NCBI GenBank assembly: GCA_014218235.1
Contig: CM024760.1
Coordinates: 73,348,961 to 73,412,960, forward strand
Source of the DNA: Colocasia esculenta
Taxonomy: Eukaryota > Streptophyta > Magnoliopsida > Alismatales > Araceae
Direction: 5' to 3'
DNA length: 64,000 bases
Shown: one piece after another, positions 58,390 to 64,000 of the stretch
Layout of the letters: each line of letters begins with the position of its first letter
Position numbering within the stretch: position 1 is the first letter of the stretch
The notes under the pieces: generated by a model
Told to the model about the DNA's origin: nothing
The model's database searches: none
What the model saw: the letters and a program-made list of their open reading frames with translations, nothing else
Program-made: the position numbers and the translations under genes

Positions 58390-60294
58390 GCTTTGTTGGT
58401 AAGTATTTATTATGTCTAATGAAAATTTTCAGAGTTTCAGTGAGAATGTTTGCTTCTGGCATGGAACTTTAAGGATCTTCTGTGCTACTAAAGCTACCAG
58501 TTGTATATTGCCCAGTTTTACTTATGTTTCCTCTTTCCCTATGAAAAGCTGGTACTGGTTTATTCAGGAGCTGAGACAACTTTTACTTCTACTCAACCTT
58601 TGCTAGGTTTGAGTTGTGTACACATTGTGTTAATGGTGCCTATTTCTCTAGGTGAACAGTTCATGTATGGGCATAGACTGTTTGATCCTTTCATATGTGC
58701 TTCACTAGATTATCCAGCTCTCTGTATCACATGAATTGGCCTGTGCAGAGGAAAATTCCTGATCAAGCACATACTGTATCACATGAATTGTTTGATTCTT
58801 GAGATTATTCCTTCATTTTGCAAATGGCACCTGACCTAGAGAATGTTCAAATTTCAGGACCACTTGTTTCTGAGGACATTTAAATGTTTGGCTAATTGAA
58901 CAAGTTGTTCAAAAAAAGGGTAGTGTGAACCTTTGCTGTGTTCATATAATTAATAGATCATTAGTTGACACAATTATATCTTATTTGATAATAACTTTTA
59001 TGTCAAATATAAGAGAATAAATATCTCGCTTGTTTCATTTATTAGTTCAGTCTACGAGAAGTAATTGGACATTAAAGACTCTTATGGATCCAAAGCTTAA
59101 AATTGGGACTGAGGGCCCCTCTTGTGAAAGGAAGGTGAGACAACTTTTGGATTAAGTTCTTCAGGCCAGTTGAAAGTATGAGAAAAGTATGCAAGGGAAT
59201 GAGGGAAACTTTTGCTGGTTTTGGACACCATTATCTGTCAACAATTGATTTAACATTTACAAATGAAACAACAAAACGAAGTGAAATAAAAACCTAACAA
59301 GGAACCAAGTCTACAAGACATCAAATTAAAGATCCCATATGTGGTTCTGTAGTTCTTATTCTTGGCATTCTTGCTAACATGGGGGATATTTTACTGGTTC
59401 TCCATAGCTTTTTGTCTTTTCTCTTTGTGAATCCATGCAAGAGTACATGAATTTTCAGCCTCCATAAACCTAGATATTCAATGATATTGTGTTCCTGCCT
59501 TTCCTTCCAACATTTTCTTCAGAACTGGTTTCATTTATAGCATCATTCATCATCTTGTTTTGTTTGAACTCCTTGTAAAGGCTGGCATACCACAATCAAG
59601 AATACTTGCTTGGGAGTAGTGTTCTATCAGAAGTCATTTTCTGAGCTTTTGAGCAACATCTGCTGCCCATCTGTGCACTCTTATGTTGTGTTTTTAATTT
59701 AATTTTGTTGTCCTGACTCTTGGCTTGTCCACTAACTCTATCAACTAACTCTAACTTCTTGTTTTATATTATCAGAAAAAGAAACACATTTATGATATCA
59801 GTGCAGAAGCAAAAAACACAGACAAGATAAATGTGTTTCAAGAAGAGGACTAAGAGGAGAAGGGTCAGAAAACACAGACAAGATAAATGCAAGGAACCAA
59901 ACAAAAGCAATGTGCCAGAGAAGTGCAGAAGTTCTGAAGTGCAGAAGCTAAAACATGGGAGATCTTTCATATTTGTGTTTTTTGAGGATTTTATATTTTT
60001 TGGAAGTTCTTACGGATTACATATCCATGTTGTTGTTGGATTCACATTGTTAGATTGTTATTACATGAACAATTCAAATTATATAATATAATATATATAT
60101 ATATATTATATTATATATATTATTAATATTATCTATGTGTCAAGTGTCAACAGTCCAAAAATAACCCCACTAGATCCAAGTTGATGATCTCCTAAATGAA
60201 CAGTCCATAAAAGCCCAACAAGCCCAAACCATTTGTATTGTGAACAGCCCCGAAAATGACCAGCAAGTGCAAACCGATGGGCTGAACCGATCCA
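58390..60294 (+). other. 3' non-coding part of the hAT element
   Basis: AT-rich sequence without a supported gene; ORFs at 58412-58734 and 59831-60091 have no recognisable similarity. A TA microsatellite lies at about 60075-60120. Confidence 0.6.
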
Positions 60295-60444
60295 AACTGA
60301 ACCAATTCGGTTCGGTTCGGTTCGGGTCATCATCATCTCGGTTCAATTCGGTTCGGGTCTTAATAGAGTTCGGTTCGGTTCGGGTTGACCCGAAAATGGT
60401 CATGAACCGAACCGAACCGAACCATGAACAGTCCTACCAACAAG

Positions 60445-61010
60445 CGACCCCCCCTCCCCCTGTAGGCCCCCCCTCCCCCAACAAGCAACCCCCCTCCCCC
60501 CAGGCGACCCCCCCTCCCTGTCGCCCCCCCTTCCCCTCCCGTCCCAGTGCCTCCCCCCCCCCGTCAACCCCCCTACCAGAAAAGGTGACGGTGGGGAGGA
60601 GCACGTCTTCACTGACATGGTGGGGACGCTGGTGGAGATCTCCGACCAGAAAAGGTGCATGAGCGAGTTGAGGTTGTCGAGGGCGTGCAGCTTCAGCGCC
60701 GGGTGCGGCTCGCTGAGCATCGCCAGCAGCCCGCTGGCCGAGCTCGGCCCGCGATCGTTGCCGCCGCCGCCATCCCCTCACTCTGTCCTTCCCCCTCTGC
60801 CCTCCTCTCCACCTCTTCCCCGCTGCACCCGCCTCCGATGGATCGAACGCAAGAGGGGCCGCACAGCTCCTAATTCACGTCCAACCACCCAATTCTACCC
60901 ACAAACCAGCGCCTTCGGCGTCGTCTTCTTCTCCCAGCTTCCCCACTCTCTCTTCCCCCTGACTTGCCCCCTCTGCAAGCAAGTTTAGAGAGATTTGCTA
61001 TCTATGCTCG
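60445..61010 (+). other. CACTA-2 leader resumed: C-rich, then GC-rich exon-like sequence
   Basis: After the hAT TSD the C-run leader continues (ccccctcccc words) and grades into sequence open on both strands (60617-60988 plus, 60400-60781 minus). It resembles the GC-rich patch behind the CACTA-1 terminus. It may be a 5' exon, but no protein similarity is seen. Confidence 0.4.
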
Positions 61011-61640
61011 AGAAGGTGAATAGGAGTTTATACTTTATTAATTTATAGTTATAATATATATATATATATATATTTTTATCATAGCGCCTCTCATTCGAAA
61101 TATCTCTTTTTTTAATGTTTAATTTATGAATAAACAGCCAACATATAAAAAAAATACAAATTATAGTCTCTTAGTGATGTGTATTCGTTATCTAATGTTG
61201 TAGATTTCACTTAAATTGCCTAAAATTGAGATGAAAAATCCCCAATTTTTATTTTTAATAGAAATAAATTATTTAATATTTTATAAGAGAGCTCTATATA
61301 AAATTATTTGAATTTTTTGTGTGTTCAATATATAATATTTTAACTTATATTAATTATAAAATCTGTTTATTCAAATTCTATGACATTTCTATAGTACGGT
61401 CATAGAACTAGTTGCTATCTGTACTGAACTAGGAATTTATACTTTATAATAGTACTTTTTTTAATCATAACGTGCCACATTCAAAATATCTCTTTTTTAA
61501 AGTTTAATTTACGAATAAACAGCCAACATATTAAAACAATACAAAAATATAATCTTTTAGTGGTGTGTATTTGTTACCAAATATTATAGATTTCATTTAA
61601 ATTACCAAGAATTGAGATGAAAAATCCCAAGTTTTTTTTC
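61011..61640. repeat. Direct duplication of about 230 bp
   Basis: 61011-61260 (aggagtttatactttattaa ... ttgagatgaaaaatcccc) recurs at about 61417-61640 (aggaatttatactttataat ... ttgagatgaaaaatccca) with about 80-90% similarity by eye, offset about 406 bp. Non-coding. Confidence 0.75.
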
Positions 61641-61871
61641 TATTTTTATTGTTCTCCTCACTTTAAAAATTCTGTGTGGGCAAATACGATATTTCACAGA
61701 TTTTTTTTCCAATATGTTTTATATTAACAAGTCCTTAATGGGCTCTCATGACAAGTCCTTGCATCCACCGGGCCTGCTTTCCGGCCCAAACCATTTACAA
61801 GAGGGAAGCCCATTTTCTTACGTTTGGGGATGTTTGGGGATTTGGGCCCACTTCCCAAGTCTCACAGGCTT

Positions 61872-62150
61872 ACAAACTAAAATTTTGTAGATTTGGTACT
61901 TAAAGAGTGGCTCAGTAGTTAAAGCCCTTTTATCATATAGTCTCACAGGCTATTTGCATAAATAATATAATTTTCTACAAACTAAAGTTTTGTGGATTTG
62001 ACATTCAAAGGGTCCTCTCAGTAGTTACCTTTTATTGTATAATATCACATGCTATGTGCATAAACAATATAATTTTCTACAAAGTAAAGTCTTGTAAATT
62101 TGATATGCAAAGAGTTGCTCAGTAGTTAAGATCCTTTTATCATATATTTA
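61872..62150. repeat. Three-copy tandem repeat, about 105-bp unit
   Basis: The unit runs acaaactaaaattttgtaga, then gctcagtagttaaa, ccttttatcatata, and tgcataaataatataatttt. Copies start near 61872, 61977 and 62077. 62100-62200 has tRNA-like wording (gttgctcagtagttaag, attcaaaacccacc) and may be a SINE remnant. 62600-62760 repeats atgccaattctg three times. From 62760 to 63208 nothing is seen. Confidence 0.7.
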
Positions 62151-63208
62151 TACTGACCTAAATTCAAAACCCACCTCCACATTAGGTACCCACAAAAAAA
62201 TAAAAAACTTTGTAGATGTGCTAAGTTATCTTGCAAATTTACCATCTAGGGGACCTTTGATGGTCAAATAAGATAAGGTCAGATAGAAAAACTCAAGGTT
62301 TTTGACGTTTTTGTTTTGTGTACAAAATTCTTATTTCATAGGGACAATAAAGCCCCATAAAATATTAGAATAAGTTATCAGACTCTTATTCCAAATAACT
62401 TACATTTGTTGTATCTGACTTATTAAAGCAGATTAATGTACATTAATCAGCTTATTACTTTGAAGAATTAAAACTTAAAACCATGGGGAGCAGACTTCGG
62501 TTTCATGGGCCTCATACCATGTTCTCAATAAAATATGTAAAAATATTTTATATCTTGTTTACAATAAGTTTCATGTTGGGAGTTTTGGCCAAAACCAATT
62601 AGAACGCATGATTATAGGGCTTTGCACAAAATCGTGATTCTCCATATAAAATGCCAATTCTGATTGACTTCGCGACCCACTATGTGGATGCCAATTCTGC
62701 TTAAATTGGTGGCACACACTATGGACGCCAATTCTGAAGAGATTGGCACCCACTCATTCAGTTGACATTTTAAAAGGGTTTGATTTTCCTTATTTTCTAT
62801 GCATGATACCTCCTATTAGACTTATTTACACCTATGGTCATTGAACTAGTAACCTAAAATAGTTAAACCACATGTAAAAGGAATGACATGAATACTCTTA
62901 TAATGTTCTTAATGATATGACTATGTTCTTAATTATATTCAAAGCTTTTGGTAAATTAAGTTATTTTTTATTTATCTTGCTCGCTGTTATTTTTTTACGC
63001 TTTACATGAAAATAAACAATGCAATGACTTTCTTTGTTAAACATATTGTTTACGTTCACAAATTTCACACTGCAAGTTAATCATTCAACATTCGTATGTT
63101 TATTTGTAGCCATTTGAGAGATTTTTTCATATTTACCATATTATGATTTAATTTCATATTTTAAATTACTCATGAATAAAATGTTAAAGTGATTTTTTTT
63201 TGTAATTA

Positions 63209-63829
63209 GTGATGAGAGTTCGCGATTGGAAATTAGACGCAAAGAAGAACAAATGTCCAACGTATCAAAGTACTTGTTTGTTTGAACGTAAAATATTTCC
63301 GCTAGATATTCGAAGATTGCATGATGGTTTACTTTTGGTGAAAGAGAAGATGACGAAAATCATAAAGATTATTCGGAAAGAAGAAAGACAAAGTTTAGAA
63401 AATAAAAGTGGATTATCTGTTATTGTTCAAGATGAAAAAGGAGTGCGATATTCTGTAATCTTACGACGCAGTTGGTGTGGTAGTATGTACATGTTTATTG
63501 GAAAAGACTGGTGTAAATTTGTGAAAAATAATTGTGTCAAAGAACTTGACATTCTCAAAGTTATGTCTTCCCATTATGTACGAAGAGATGTATTTGGCAA
63601 ACTATATTTAGGGATATCAGTGGTTAGTTCACTCCCTAGGAAATCTACTGAGAAGCTGGTGAATAAAGAGCCGATCAAGTGGTGGTGGCCTAATATGAAG
63701 ACATCACAGTTTGTGTTGTTTTTAATGTTCAATACCATTAAGTATTTATATAGTGCTCAAATTTATTTGATATTCATGTATGTTTACTCTTCATTTATCT
63801 TTACGTCAACGCTTTATTTCACCCATTAG
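63209..63829 (+). CDS. B3-domain-like protein, 206 aa, inside CACTA-2
   Basis: Intact ORF. After MRVRDWKLDAKKNKCP the order TCLFERKIFPLDIRRLHDGL (residues about 24-43), SGLSVIVQDEKGVRYSVILR (68-87), GSMYMFIGKDWCKFVKNN (91-108) and LDILKVMSS follows the plan of a plant B3 DNA-binding domain: a start strand, a G-l-l-v-D-e-G-v-y-s strand pair, a Y-m-F-x-x-x-W-c-k-F-V helix and a closing (g)D-x-v-x-f strand. Plant B3 proteins bind DNA in the nucleus; sequence-specific residues cannot be judged here. The C-terminal third turns hydrophobic (FVLFLMFNTIKYLY) and may be read into non-coding sequence or an unspliced intron. Its place, between the CACTA terminus and the TNP2 start on the same strand, suggests either a captured host fragment or an element gene. 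The family call is moderate. Confidence 0.5.
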   Translation: MMRVRDWKLDAKKNKCPTYQSTCLFERKIFPLDIRRLHDGLLLVKEKMTKIIKIIRKEERQSLENKSGLSVIVQDEKGVRYSVILRRSWCGSMYMFIGKDWCKFVKNNCVKELDILKVMSSHYVRRDVFGKLYLGISVVSSLPRKSTEKLVNKEPIKWWWPNMKTSQFVLFLMFNTIKYLYSAQIYLIFMYVYSSFIFTSTLYFTH

Positions 63830-63925
63830 CTCTGAGACTCTCCATATATCGTATGTATGGTACTTGAATGATGTGAGGGTGTGTTGGATTTTAACTCGGG
63901 ACATGACATTTAATATGTAGGAAAA

Positions 63926-64000
63926 ATGTCGGAGAATCGGTCATGGATGTACCGTGGAATAGTGAATGGAGTTGTGACCGAGGAGTTTAAAGACGGAGTT
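63926..64000 (+). CDS. Start of the CACTA-2 TNP2 transposase (25 codons, cut by the window edge)
   Basis: ATG 63926 begins MSENRSWMYRGIVNGVVTEE, nearly the same as the CACTA-1 start MSEDRSWMYRRVVDQVVSTE, the transposase-associated N-terminal domain. It is preceded by atatgtag, an acceptor placed as in CACTA-1, so the gene has a 5' intron. The rest lies outside the window. Confidence 0.88.
   Translation, partial: MSENRSWMYRGIVNGVVTEEFKDGV

Larger units (their letters stand above)
54510..60436 (+). mobile_element. hAT (Ac-type) DNA transposon, complete, 5927 bp
   Basis: TIRs taggagtgttcat (54510-54522) and, reversed, taggactgttcat (60424-60436), 12 of 13 identical, lie between perfect 8-bp TSDs ccaacaag (54502-54509 and 60437-60444), the TSD length diagnostic of hAT. 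Subterminal arrays of cggttcggttcggttcgg occupy 54527-54680 and 60295-60420. It encodes an Ac/RICESLEEPER-type transposase at 56200-58389. It is nested in the leader of CACTA-2 and younger than that insertion. Confidence 0.95.
53853..64000 (+). mobile_element. CACTA-2: En/Spm-type DNA transposon, partial (runs off the right edge)
   Basis: The terminus CACTACAAGAAAAAGCGG at 53853 is followed by subterminal repeats of TTCCGACGGA type, a CT microsatellite, a GC-rich leader and, at 63926, the start of a TNP2 gene on the same strand: the mirror image of the CACTA-1 layout. taa at 53850-53852 would be the left half of the TSD. A complete hAT element (54510-60436) is nested inside; without it the leader from the TIR to the TNP2 start is about 4.1 kb. 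The 3' half is outside the window. Confidence 0.85.

Overview
The window is repeat-dominated nuclear DNA of a flowering plant. The evidence is plant-type CACTA (En/Spm) transposons with TNP2 genes, an Ac-type hAT element, Ty3/gypsy retrotransposons primed by plant initiator-Met-type tRNA, LINE and RTE remnants, and one conserved plant single-exon coding sequence (RraA-like) with a TATA/site II/telo-box promoter and GT-AG introns. The species cannot be told from the sequence. No rRNA, tRNA gene, CRISPR array or bacterial operon is seen.

Layout. 1-38112 is a stack of nested insertions, several with exact target-site duplications (TSDs). The presumed outermost layer is a long Del/Tekay-like LTR, seen as pieces at 7871-9111, 21032-21144, 29345-29388 and 36834-38112. 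Into it went: CACTA-1 (window start to 7870, TNP2 on the minus strand, carrying a LINE); a composite Tat-like element with LTRs in inverted orientation (about 9117-21026, putative TSD agtac), which holds a solo Del-like LTR (11049-18747, TSD agctt), which holds CACTA-3 (12526-16561, TSD tcc); a Del-like element with 3.5-3.75 kb LTRs and only 0.92 kb of interior (21145-29339, TSD aaatt); and a complete-length but broken Ty3/gypsy chromovirus-like element (29389-36828, TSD aatag).

38113-48941 is the only gene-like stretch: a promoter at 41414-41695, a short 5' UTR exon, a repeat-filled 5' UTR intron of about 4.9 kb, and the RraA-like (HMG aldolase family) coding sequence at 46653-47152, which carries one single-base frameshift. 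48942-53852 holds LTR-like fragments and two unusual arrays of short hairpin units. 53853 to the window end is CACTA-2, plus strand: its TIR and subterminal repeats, a complete 5.9 kb hAT element (54510-60436, 8-bp TSD ccaacaag) nested inside, a B3-domain-like ORF (63209-63829), and the first 25 codons of its TNP2 gene at the window edge.

Almost every frame break in the transposon genes and in the RraA-like gene would be explained by loss of a single base, often in a homopolymer. This looks more like uncorrected long-read error than biology and should temper every pseudogene call below. The parts do not act as a pathway; the window is best read as one host gene in a transposon-built landscape.
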